Source: Streptomyces sp. NRRL S-350
GTDB taxonomy: Bacteria; Actinomycetota; Actinomycetes; Streptomycetales; Streptomycetaceae
Assembly (NCBI RefSeq): GCF_000719705.1
Contig: NZ_JOHO01000038.1
Location: 1-64,000 of the forward strand
Length of the DNA stretch: 64,000 nucleotides
Direction of reading: 5' to 3'
The notes below the pieces were generated by a model. That model saw nothing but the letters and a program-made list of their open reading frames with translations. It had not been told where the DNA came from and did no database searches. Position numbers and translations under genes: made by a program. Positions 27,843 through 35,828 of this stretch are shown piece after piece. Every line of letters starts with the position of its first letter. The first letter of the stretch is position 1.

Positions 27843-28084
27843 CGGTCGCGCCGCCCCTTCATCAACCAGCCCAGCGCGGCACCGGCGACCAGCGTGGCCA
27901 GCAGAGCGATCCAGAGCGGCGCGGTGACGGTGAACACCCAGAACTGGATCTTCACCTTGTCGAGGTTGGCGAACAGGAACCACACGGCGAGGATGACGAT
28001 GACGCCGATCCCGATGTAGCGCGTGGGGATCCCGCCGATCTCACCGCGCGAGGAGCGGGACGAGCTGTCTGAAATCTTGGTCAC
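27839..28084 (-). CDS. Small LapA-like (DUF1049) membrane protein
   Basis: An 81-residue protein with a polar Ser/Arg-rich start and two hydrophobic segments (YIGIGVIVILAVWFLFANLD and FTVTAPLWIALLATLVAGAA), ending in LGWLMKGRRDR. This fits the lipopolysaccharide-assembly-protein-A domain (LapA), present in many Gram-positive bacteria without LPS. Its stop overlaps the gluA GTG start, so it appears to be the first gene of the importer operon. The start is probably the GTG at 28084, though it has a poor ribosome-binding site. Function unknown. Confidence 0.7.
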   Translation of the reverse strand: MTKISDSSSRSSRGEIGGIPTRYIGIGVIVILAVWFLFANLDKVKIQFWVFTVTAPLWIALLATLVAGAALGWLMKGRRDR

Positions 28085-28147
28085 CGGAGCAGTCTGCGGG
28101 CCCGACTGCCGATTTGCCCGGATACGCGCCCTTCCGGGCCAGGGAGT

Positions 28148-28181
28148 AACCCGCACGGGGCAATCCGGCCCCGCGCGGGTT
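28148..28181. terminator. Hairpin downstream of the ABC exporter genes
   Basis: Thirteen-base arms (28148-28160 and 28169-28181) pair with one mismatch around an 8-base loop. On the minus strand it follows the stop of the exporter gene at 28262; on the plus strand a short T-run follows. Confidence 0.6.
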
Positions 28182-28261
28182 TAAAGGTGGTCACGGGACC
28201 TCCAGCCGCCCCACCGCCTCCTCCTTCTCCCGCGTCCCGCTGCCTCCCTCTCTTCCGCCCG

Positions 28262-30034
28262 CTACCCTTCGTCCCGCCAGGAGCGCCAGAGCGCCGCGTA
28301 CGGGCCGCCGGCCGCGACCAGGTCCGGGTGGCTGCCGTACTCGCTGATCCGCCCGCCCTCGACCACCGCGATCACGTCCGCGTCGTGCGCGGTGTGCAGC
28401 CGGTGGGCGATGGCGATGACCGTCCGCCCCTCCAGTACCCGGGCGAGCGAGCGCTCCAGGTGCCGGGCCGCCCGCGGGTCGAGCAGCGAGGTGGCCTCGT
28501 CCAGCACCAGGGTGTGCGGATCGGCCAGGACCAGCCGGGCCAGGGCCAGCTGCTGGGCCTGCGGCGGGGTGAGCGAGGCGCCGCCCGAGCCGACCTCGGT
28601 GTCCAGCCCCTGGGGCAGGGCGTCCACCCAGGTGCCGGCGTCCACCGCGTCCAGCGCGGCCCGCAGCTGGGTGTCGTCGGCGTCGGGAGCGGCCAGTCGC
28701 AGATTGTCGCGCAGGGTGCCGACGAAGACGTGGTGCTCCTGGTTCACCAGCGCCACCTCGGCGCGCACCCGTTCGGCCGGCATCCGTGACAGCGCCGCCC
28801 CGCCCAGTGTCACGCTGCCGCGACCGGGGGCGTAGATCCCGGCCAGCAGCCGCCCGAGGGTGGACTTGCCCGCACCGGACGGCCCGACGAGGGCGACCCG
28901 GCTGCCCGGGGCGACGTCCAGGCTGATCCCGTGCAGGACGTCCGCGCCCTCCCGGTAGCCGAACCGGACCTCCCGGGCCTCGACCCGGCGGCCGTCCGGA
29001 CGGGCGGACTCGTCCCCTTCGTGCTCCGGCACCTCGCGCACGCCGACCAGCCGGGCCAGCGACGCCTGTCCGATCTGCAGCTCGTCGTACCAGCGCAGGA
29101 TCAGGTCCACCGGGCCGGCCAGCATCTGGGCGTACAGCACACCGGTGGTCAGCTGGCCGACGGTGATCCAGCCCCGGAGCGTGAACAACCCGCCGAACAC
29201 CAGCGTCGCGAGCACCGCCGCGGTGTAGACGGCGTCGATGGTCGGGAACCAGACGGAGCGCAGCCACAGCGTGTACCGCTCCCAGGCCAGCCACTCGCCC
29301 AGCTTGCGGTCGGTCAACCGGACCCGTTCGTCGCCCAGCCGAAGCGCCTCGACCGTCCGCCCGGCGTCCACCGTCTCCGCCAGGACGGTGTTCACCGCGG
29401 CGTACCCGGCCGACTCGTTGCGGTAGGACTGCGGCGCGCGCCGGAAGTACCAGCGCGAGGTGGCCAGCAGCAGCGGCAGCCCGACCAGCGAGGTCAGCGC
29501 CAGCAGCGGCGAGGTGATCAGCAGGGCCCCGAGCACCAGCAGCAACGACACCACCGCGACGGCCAGCTCGGGCACCGCCTCGCGGACCGACTTGTCCAGC
29601 CGGTCGATGTCGGTGGTGCCGCGGGAGACCAGGTCCCCGGTGCCGGCCCGTTCCAGTACGCCGGTCGGCAGCGCGACCGAGCGGACCAGGAAGTCCTCGC
29701 GCAGGTCCGCCAGCACCCGCTCGCCGAGCACCGCGCCGCGCATCCGCGACCACCCGGTGAACGCGGCCTGCGCCACCAGCGCCAGCAGGTACCAGGCGAT
29801 CGCCACCGCGATGGTGGACCCGGCCGTACCCGTCGCAAGTGACTCGACGAGGCGGCCGAGCACCCAGGGCCCCACCAGTCCGGCCAGCATGGCCACCGAG
29901 TGCAGCGCGACCACCGCGGAGAACCCGCCGCGGTGCCGCCGCCCGAGCAGGAGCAGGTACTCGCGCACGGCGGCCGGGGAGCCGACCGGGAGCGTCGCGG
30001 CCGGCCCCTGCTCCTCATGGACGGGGGGCTTCAT
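28262..30034 (-). CDS. ABC exporter half-transporter, catalytic-site subunit
   Basis: Fusion of six membrane helices (about 35-310) and an ATPase domain (350-590). Intact: Walker A GPSGAGKST (384-392), Q-loop Gln432, Walker B LVLDEATS (Asp512, Glu513) and switch His544. The signature, normally LSGGQ, is degraded to LTPPQ (488-492). It should pair with the gene upstream, whose defects are the mirror image. Together they form a type IV heterodimeric exporter with one working ATP site. Cargo is unknown. The gap between the two genes is 79 bases. Confidence 0.88.
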   Translation of the reverse strand: MKPPVHEEQGPAATLPVGSPAAVREYLLLLGRRHRGGFSAVVALHSVAMLAGLVGPWVLGRLVESLATGTAGSTIAVAIAWYLLALVAQAAFTGWSRMRGAVLGERVLADLREDFLVRSVALPTGVLERAGTGDLVSRGTTDIDRLDKSVREAVPELAVAVVSLLLVLGALLITSPLLALTSLVGLPLLLATSRWYFRRAPQSYRNESAGYAAVNTVLAETVDAGRTVEALRLGDERVRLTDRKLGEWLAWERYTLWLRSVWFPTIDAVYTAAVLATLVFGGLFTLRGWITVGQLTTGVLYAQMLAGPVDLILRWYDELQIGQASLARLVGVREVPEHEGDESARPDGRRVEAREVRFGYREGADVLHGISLDVAPGSRVALVGPSGAGKSTLGRLLAGIYAPGRGSVTLGGAALSRMPAERVRAEVALVNQEHHVFVGTLRDNLRLAAPDADDTQLRAALDAVDAGTWVDALPQGLDTEVGSGGASLTPPQAQQLALARLVLADPHTLVLDEATSLLDPRAARHLERSLARVLEGRTVIAIAHRLHTAHDADVIAVVEGGRISEYGSHPDLVAAGGPYAALWRSWRDEG

Positions 30035-30113
30035 TGCGTCCTCCTCGCTTCAACGGCACGACAGTTGACGGTCCGGTCCTCGAACCGGCACCAGCACCGG
30101 CTCACTGAGCTGT

Positions 30114-31889
30114 TCACACGGCCTCACCCACCGGCTGGGCCGCCTCCTCGTCGCGGGTGACCACGGCCCGGTAGCCCGGATCGGTCCGCATCAGCTCCCG
30201 GTGCGGCCCCGCCGCGGCCACCCGGCCGTCGCGCAGCAGCACCACCCGGTCCGCCTGGTCGAGCAGCAGCGGGCTGGTCGCGAACACCACCGTGGTGCAG
30301 CCTTCCCGGGTCTCTCGCAGCCCGGTGGCGATCCTGGATTCGGTGTGCGCGTCCACCGCACTGGTCGGCTCGTCCAGCACCAGGACGGGCGGGTCCGCCA
30401 GCAGCACCCGGGCCAGGGCCAGCCGCTGGCGCTGCCCGCCGGAGAGCGAGCGCCCGCGCTCGGTGATCCGGGCGCGCATCGGATCCCCCGCGCACTCCGG
30501 CGAGCCGTCCACCAGCGCCTCCAGCACGTCGTCCGACCGGGCGGCGGCCAGCGCCTCGGCCACCGAGACCCGACCCGAGGACGGGACGTCGAACAGTTCG
30601 GCCAGCGTGCCGGAGAGCAGCACCGGCTCCTTGTCGTGGACCAGCACCGCCGCTCTGGCCTCGGCCAACGGGACGGTGTCCAGCTCCGTCCCGCCGAGCC
30701 GTACGGAGGGCTGCTCCGGCTCGCCGTCGGCCTGCGGGACGTGGCCGCCGAGCCGTTCGGCGAGCGCGCCCGCGAAGTCCGGATCCCCGCAGACCACCGC
30801 GGTCAGCTCGCCGGCCCGCGCGGTCAGCCCGCTGACCGGATCGTGCAGGTCGGCCTTGGCCGGCCTGGCCAGCGAGGCCTCGGCCGACCCGTCGGTCCGG
30901 CTGAGCGACAGCACCCGGACGGCCCGCCCGGCGGAGACCCGGGCGACGCTCCAGGCGTGCGCCGCCTCGCCCAGGATCCGCAGCGGCGCCGCCAGGAACG
31001 CGGTCGCGCCGTAGACGGCGATCAGGGTGCCGACGCCGAGCTCGCCGGAGGCGGCCAGCCGGGCTCCGTACCAGGTGACGCCCACCACGAACAGGCCCGG
31101 CAGCAGGATCTGTTGGGCCTGCATCAGGGACCAGATCCGGGCCGAGCGGACGGCCGCCGCCCGGACCTTCTGGGAGGCGGACCGGTACCGCTCCAGGAAC
31201 AGCTCCTCGCCTCCGATGCCGCGCAGGACCCGCAGGCCCGCCACCGTGTCGGCGGCCAGCTCGGTGGCCTTGCCGCCCAGCGCCCGCTGCTGCTCGTAGC
31301 GCCGCTCGAACGGCCCGATCAGCGGCCAGACCGAGCCGGCCAGCACCGGGACGCCGAGCAGCACGCCGATGCCCAGCACCGGATCGACCGCCAGCACCAC
31401 CGAACTGACGGCCAGCCAGACGATCACCGCGGACCGGAGCCGGGCGAGCAGCTCGACGTACCAGGCGATCCGCTCGACGTCCCCGCTGCCGACCGCGACC
31501 ACTTCGCCGGTGGCGATCCGACGGGACAGCCCGGCTCCGAGGTGCGAGGCCTGCCGGGCGACCAACTGCCGTACCTGGCAAGCGGCGTGGATCCAGTTCC
31601 AGACCGCCTGACGGTGCGACAGGACGGTTCCCAGCGCGGCACCCGCGGCGAGCAGCAGGGCGAGCCCGGCGGCCCGCCAGATCCCGCCGGCCGCACCGTC
31701 GACGGCGGCCTGCACGCCCAGGCCGAGCGGTATCGGCAGGGCGGCCTGGCACCCCATCTCCAGCAGGGTCCAGCAGGTGGCGAGCAGTTGCCCCCGCCGC
31801 TGGTCGCGGTTCAGTCGGCGCAGGAAGGCCAGCGGCGAGGAGAGGTCGGGACTGCCGGGGTCGGCCAACGGCAGCTGGGTGAGCGGCAT
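30114..31889 (-). CDS. ABC exporter half-transporter, degenerate-site subunit
   Basis: A 591-residue half-transporter with membrane domain at about 35-310. Its ATPase domain keeps a perfect signature LSGGQRQRLALARVLL (from 482) and Walker B PVLVLDEPTSAVD (Asp506, Glu507). Walker A is destroyed: the aligned stretch near 366-376 reads VCGDPDFAGAL, with no GKS/T. The Q-loop Gln is His418 and the switch His is lost (FATSP near 536-540). Alone it cannot hydrolyse ATP in the usual way; it supplies the signature to the partner. The start is the ATG at 31889; the frame stays open far upstream through a region with no family match. Confidence 0.87.
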   Translation of the reverse strand: MPLTQLPLADPGSPDLSSPLAFLRRLNRDQRRGQLLATCWTLLEMGCQAALPIPLGLGVQAAVDGAAGGIWRAAGLALLLAAGAALGTVLSHRQAVWNWIHAACQVRQLVARQASHLGAGLSRRIATGEVVAVGSGDVERIAWYVELLARLRSAVIVWLAVSSVVLAVDPVLGIGVLLGVPVLAGSVWPLIGPFERRYEQQRALGGKATELAADTVAGLRVLRGIGGEELFLERYRSASQKVRAAAVRSARIWSLMQAQQILLPGLFVVGVTWYGARLAASGELGVGTLIAVYGATAFLAAPLRILGEAAHAWSVARVSAGRAVRVLSLSRTDGSAEASLARPAKADLHDPVSGLTARAGELTAVVCGDPDFAGALAERLGGHVPQADGEPEQPSVRLGGTELDTVPLAEARAAVLVHDKEPVLLSGTLAELFDVPSSGRVSVAEALAAARSDDVLEALVDGSPECAGDPMRARITERGRSLSGGQRQRLALARVLLADPPVLVLDEPTSAVDAHTESRIATGLRETREGCTTVVFATSPLLLDQADRVVLLRDGRVAAAGPHRELMRTDPGYRAVVTRDEEAAQPVGEAV

Positions 31890-32499
31890 GACACTCCGAT
31901 ACGAACGGTGCGGAGGTACGGGGGAACGGCGACGGCCGGCCGGGGCGACGGTGCCGGTGGCCGAAGGCGGGGAGGAGCGGGGGATCGGCGGGCCCGATTC
32001 AGGCGCGCGGCCCGAACCGACGGGCGGGGGACGCCCGGCACACCGGCACACCGGCGCAGTGGCGTCGACACGTCCGGAGGGGGCGCCGGACGGACACGGG
32101 AGGGGCACGAAGGGCCCGGATCTCAGGAGGCCATGTCCGCGAGCCTGCCAACCCCGGTGTGACGCGTGCAACAGGTTTTCCGCCGCCGCACCCGGCTTCC
32201 CCAGCTCGCTCCTTCGGCGCCCGCCGAGCCCACCGACCCGGTGTCCCGCCCGGCTCCGCACCAGGCCGCCGAGGGCCCACCAGGCCGCCCCAAGCCCGCT
32301 CAGAGCCACGAAGAGCCGCTCAGAGCCGCCCGGAGCCCGCTCCGCCACGCCGCCCACGGGCACGCTCCGAGGCCCCTCAGCGCGGACGGAGGCGCTGCAA
32401 ACTCTCACCCAGGATTCGCCCATTTGGCGGGAACAATCACGTTCCGCGGCCAGTTGCCCCCCACTGGAAGCACCCACGACCAGGAGGGCACCCCGTCCC
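31890..32499. other. 610-base intergenic region, no gene recognised
   Basis: Divergent spacer between the ABC exporter and the aldo/keto reductase. Several frames are open but are Pro/Arg/Ala-rich, lack recognisable domains and lack ribosome-binding sites. The last 100 bases are lower in G+C and include an imperfect inverted repeat (GGGAAC-AATCAC-GTTCC, 32429-32445), likely part of the reductase promoter. Confidence 0.5.
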
Positions 32500-33363
32500 G
32501 TGAGCACCATCCCCAGCGTCACCCTCAACGACGGCGCACAGATCCCGCAGCTCGGCTTCGGCGTGTGGCAGGTCCCGGACGGCGAGGCCACGGCCGCCGT
32601 CCGTTCCGCGATCGAAGCGGGCTACCGCTCGATCGACACCGCGGCCGTCTACGAGAACGAGGCCGGCACCGGCGCGGCGATCGCCGAGGCGCTGGCCGGC
32701 GGCGTCGCCCGTGAGGACCTCTTCGTCACCACCAAGCTGTGGAACTCCGGCACCCGGGACTGGTCCGGCGAGCAGGGCCGCGACGCGGTGCTGCGCGAGT
32801 TCGACGCCTCGCTGGCCAAGCTCGGCCTCGACTACCTCGACCTGTACCTGATCCACTGGCCGCGCCCGATGCACGGCAGCTACCTGAACATCTGGAAGGC
32901 CTTCGAGCAGCTGAAGGCGGACGGCCGGGTCAAGTCGATCGGCGTCTCCAACTTCGGCGCCGAGCAGCTGACCCGTCTGCTGAGCGAGGCCTCCGTCGCC
33001 CCGGTGCTGAACCAGGTCGAGCTGCACCCGTACTTCCCGCAGGACGAGCTGCGCGCCTTCCACGCCCGGCACGGCATCGCCACCGAGGCGTGGAGCCCGC
33101 TGGGCCAGGGCGGCGAGCTGCTCGCCGAGCCGGCGCTGGTGAAGATCGCCGAGAAGCACGGCCGTACGGTCGCCCAGGTGGTGCTCCGCTGGCACCTGCA
33201 GAGCGGTGTGATCGCCATCCCGAAGTCGGTCACCCCCTCCCGGATCCGGGAGAACCTCGACGTCGCCGGTTTCGAGCTGGACGGGGAGGACCTGGTGTCG
33301 ATCGCCGCCGTCGCCACCGGAAAGCGCATCGGGCCGGATCCGCAGGGCTTCGACTGGAACTGA
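32500..33363 (+). CDS. Aldo/keto reductase
   Basis: NADPH-dependent carbonyl reductase of the 2,5-diketo-D-gluconate reductase branch, 287 residues. The catalytic tetrad is visible as Asp46 and Tyr51 (DTAAVYENE), Lys79 (TTKLW) and His119 (LIHWP). The cofactor side shows IPKSVTPSRIRENLDV. The start is the GTG at 32500 with AGGAGGG upstream; a long in-frame extension to 31777 is spurious. It stands alone between a long spacer and a strong terminator. Natural substrate unknown. Confidence 0.92.
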   Translation: MSTIPSVTLNDGAQIPQLGFGVWQVPDGEATAAVRSAIEAGYRSIDTAAVYENEAGTGAAIAEALAGGVAREDLFVTTKLWNSGTRDWSGEQGRDAVLREFDASLAKLGLDYLDLYLIHWPRPMHGSYLNIWKAFEQLKADGRVKSIGVSNFGAEQLTRLLSEASVAPVLNQVELHPYFPQDELRAFHARHGIATEAWSPLGQGGELLAEPALVKIAEKHGRTVAQVVLRWHLQSGVIAIPKSVTPSRIRENLDVAGFELDGEDLVSIAAVATGKRIGPDPQGFDWN

Positions 33364-33431
33364 CGTGGCGCGGGGCTCCGAATTCGGACTCCCGCCGTCC
33401 GCCAGGACCCTGCGGGCTTTGGCAGCCCGTC

Positions 33432-33478
33432 ACGCCGAAGACCGCCCGTTCCGTTCGGGAGCGGGCGGGCTTCGGCGT
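33432..33478 (+). terminator. Long hairpin terminator after the aldo/keto reductase
   Basis: Outer arms ACGCCGAAG (33432-33440) and CTTCGGCGT (33470-33478) enclose a second GC stem (CCGCCCG with CGGGCGG). Confidence 0.85.
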
Positions 33479-33560
33479 ACCGCGATCAGCCGATGCGCCG
33501 ACAGCGAGAAGCCCTCGGTATGTTGGCGAATCGTTTTGGCTGTTGTTACCAAGGCTTGGC

Positions 33561-34457
33561 CTAAAGCCTTGCCGCCTTGGCGATGAGCGCGAGCGCGGTC
33601 TCGTGCTCGCTCTCCTCCAACGGAGCCAGCAGCAGTCGCTGGACCTCCGCGACCCCGGCCGCCGAGCGGTGCAGCAGGTCCTGCCCCGCCGGTGAGAGCG
33701 AGAGCAGGTTGCGCCGACCGTCCGAGGGGTCGCGCCGACGCTGCACCAGACCGCGGCGCACCAGGCGGCTGACCATCTCGGCCATCGTGGCCTTGTCCAG
33801 CGAGGCCAGCTCGCCGACCGTGCGCTGGTCGGCGCCCGGTTCCTGCTCGAGCGCGTCCAGCACCGCGTACTGCGGGGCCGTCAGCTCCGCCCCGACGTGC
33901 TCCGACCAGAGCTTGGTGTGCACCTGCTGGCTCACCCTGATCAGGTAGCCGATCGCCCGCTGGGCGTCCAGTATCGGCCGCGCGTCCGTGAAGACGGCGA
34001 CCGCTGCGGGCTCCAGCCTGGCTATCTTGGCCATGACCCGGACGACCTCGACCTGCTCCTCCGCCGTGAGCGGTTCGAACAGGACACGCTGCACGCGGAC
34101 CACACCACCGGTGGCCTCGCGCACCGCCTGGGCGCCGCTCTGCGAGAGAGCGAGCAGCTTGCGCCGACCGTCGGCGGGGTCACGCCTGCGCAGCACCAGG
34201 CCGCGGCGGACCAGCCGCGCGACCATCTCGGCCATCGTGGCCTTGTCCAGCGACGCCCGCTCGCCGACGGTCCGCTGGTCCGCACCCGGCTCCAGGGCCA
34301 GGACCAGCAGCACGGCGAACTGCGGAGCCGTGAGATCGGCTCCGACGTGCTCGGACCACAGACGGGTGTGAACCTGCTGTGCAACTCGAATCAGGTGTCC
34401 GGGCGACTGCTGCAGTCGCGCGGACACGCGGGTTGTCGGGATCTCCCCCAGCACCAT
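33561..34457 (-). CDS. Tandem double MarR-type regulator (internal duplication)
   Basis: A 298-residue protein made of two consecutive MarR domains. Residues about 20-145 and 170-298 align throughout: both contain LIRV-x-QQVHT-x-LWSEHVGA, EPGADQRTVGE, SLDKATMAEMV and the wing RRRDP-x-DGRR. A normal MarR protein is about 150 residues and dimerises; here one chain may act as a built-in dimer. At DNA level a 33-base stretch is identical at 33771-33803 and 34221-34253, an offset of exactly 450 bases. It is divergent from the FabG-like gene, with palindromes in between that could be its operators. Confidence 0.87.
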   Translation of the reverse strand: MVLGEIPTTRVSARLQQSPGHLIRVAQQVHTRLWSEHVGADLTAPQFAVLLVLALEPGADQRTVGERASLDKATMAEMVARLVRRGLVLRRRDPADGRRKLLALSQSGAQAVREATGGVVRVQRVLFEPLTAEEQVEVVRVMAKIARLEPAAVAVFTDARPILDAQRAIGYLIRVSQQVHTKLWSEHVGAELTAPQYAVLDALEQEPGADQRTVGELASLDKATMAEMVSRLVRRGLVQRRRDPSDGRRNLLSLSPAGQDLLHRSAAGVAEVQRLLLAPLEESEHETALALIAKAARL

Positions 34458-34473
34458 GTATCCGTCCCGATGT

Positions 34474-34486
34474 CACACCCGGTGTG
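34474..34486. promoter_or_regulatory. Inverted repeat just upstream of the double MarR gene
   Basis: CACACC and GGTGTG arms flank a single C, 17 bases before the MarR start codon; a natural place for an autoregulatory operator. Confidence 0.45.
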
Positions 34487-34696
34487 TGTGGGACACCCGG
34501 GTGGGGCAGTAACGGCGAGTGGGCGTCCAGCTATGAGGGAGGGCGCTCCAGCCGTGCAGCCGGTGGCTGCTGGCGGACACTATACAAACGGCGGGCCCCT
34601 GCTGGCAGGCAGGGGCGGATAGTAGACGCAGGTTCGGCAACATTGGCATATTTACGCGCTGCGAGGCCCTTGCAGTAACCCGGTTTCAGCAGAAAG

Positions 34697-34721
34697 CCGA
34701 CCGGTCGGTCCTTACCGACCG
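34697..34721. promoter_or_regulatory. Overlapping palindromes upstream of the FabG-like gene
   Basis: A perfect 12-base palindrome CCGACCGGTCGG (34697-34708) overlaps a second inverted repeat, CGGTCGGT-CCTT-ACCGACCG (34702-34721). Both lie about 110-130 bases before the reductase start and could be operators for the adjacent MarR protein or an RNA hairpin in the leader. Confidence 0.45.
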
Positions 34722-34830
34722 TCACCTGCACCTCTCCGCTCTGGCCGCCACCCCTACCCGCCGGTAGGGTGTGGCCACCCTCTCCGGGGGCTCTCCCCGG
34801 AGGCGACCTCCGAGAGAGACGAGAGCCAGC

Positions 34831-35598
34831 ATGACCGACCAGAGCACCGCCCCCCGGGTCGCCGTCGTCACCGGCGCCGCCCGCGGTCTTGGCGCCGCCA
34901 CCGCCGTCCGCCTGGCCGCCGACGGCTACGCGGTCGCCGTCCTGGACCTGGACGAGGCGGCCGGCAAGGACACCGTCGACCGGATCACCGCCGCCGGCGG
35001 CAAGGCCCTGGCGGTCGGCGCCGACGTCTCGGACGCCGAGCAGGTCCAGGCCGCCGTGGACCGCGTGGCCACCGAACTCGGCGCTCCCGTCGTGCTGGTG
35101 AACAACGCCGGCGTGCTCCGCGACAACCTGCTCTTCAAGATGTCCGAGTCCGACTGGGACACGGTCATGAACGTTCACCTCCGCGGCGCCTTCCTGATGA
35201 CCCGTGCGGTGCAGAAGCACATGGTCGATGCCGGCTTCGGCCGCATCGTCAACCTGTCCTCCTCCTCGGCCCAGGGCAACCGCGGCCAGGCCAACTACTC
35301 GACCGCCAAGGCCGGCCTGCAGGGCTTCACCAAGACTTTGGCCATCGAGCTGGGCAAGTTCGGCATCACCGCCAACGCCGTCGCCCCCGGCTTCATCGCC
35401 ACGGACATGACGGCGGCCACCGCCGCCCGGGTCGGCATGGACTTCGAAGACTTCAAGCGGGCCGCGGCCTCGCAGATCCCGGTCCAGCGGGTCGGCCTGC
35501 CTGAGGACGTCGCCCACACCATCGCGTTCCTGGCGAGCGAGGGCGCCGGCTTCGTCTCCGGCCAGGTGATCTACGTCGCGGGCGGCCCCCTCGACTGA
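34831..35598 (+). CDS. Short-chain dehydrogenase, 3-oxoacyl-ACP reductase-like
   Basis: A 255-residue SDR. The cofactor motif TGAARGLG (14-21), NNAG (91-94), catalytic Asn114, a Ser in the SSSS stretch at 143-146, and Tyr156/Lys160 (YSTAK) are all present. The Thr/Arg-containing motif and DLDEA after the second strand leave NAD versus NADP preference open. It resembles FabG4/PhaB-like acetoacetyl-CoA or acyl reductases (NNAGVLRDNLLFKMSE). It has its own promoter region and terminator, so it is monocistronic. A housekeeping fabG is expected elsewhere. Confidence 0.88.
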   Translation: MTDQSTAPRVAVVTGAARGLGAATAVRLAADGYAVAVLDLDEAAGKDTVDRITAAGGKALAVGADVSDAEQVQAAVDRVATELGAPVVLVNNAGVLRDNLLFKMSESDWDTVMNVHLRGAFLMTRAVQKHMVDAGFGRIVNLSSSSAQGNRGQANYSTAKAGLQGFTKTLAIELGKFGITANAVAPGFIATDMTAATAARVGMDFEDFKRAAASQIPVQRVGLPEDVAHTIAFLASEGAGFVSGQVIYVAGGPLD

Positions 35599-35624
35599 GC
35601 ACCGAACCTACACAGGGTGACCAC

Positions 35625-35659
35625 GGAGTGGGAAGCCGGGCGGCCCGGCCTCCCACTCC
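35625..35659 (+). terminator. Terminator after the FabG-like gene
   Basis: Sixteen-base arms starting GGAGTGGGAAGCCGGG pair across a 3-base loop with one G-T pair. The arm sequence is shared with the hairpin at 37408-37442. Confidence 0.8.
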
Positions 35660-35828
35660 GATCGCTTTACCGCGGCTTTTGCAGAATCATTCGAAAACCA
35701 CACGGGCATTCGATCCGGGAATAGTGGAGACCACTCTCCGAGCCGCGCCCGGCCAGCTCAATTGTCGATTTCGCGGGAAAATGACAATTACCCCCGAATA
35801 GCCCTGTCAGGGTGGGTAGGGTCACCCC

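Larger units (their letters stand above)
34458..34830. other. Divergent promoter region MarR / FabG-like reductase
   Basis: 373 bases with the two groups of inverted repeats listed separately; A+T-richer around 34575-34690. No additional gene seen. Confidence 0.5.

Noticed and set aside
31777..32499. N-terminal extension of the aldo/keto reductase
   Set aside because: The in-frame stretch is Pro/Arg-rich, has no family match and lies before a good GTG with AGGAGGG.
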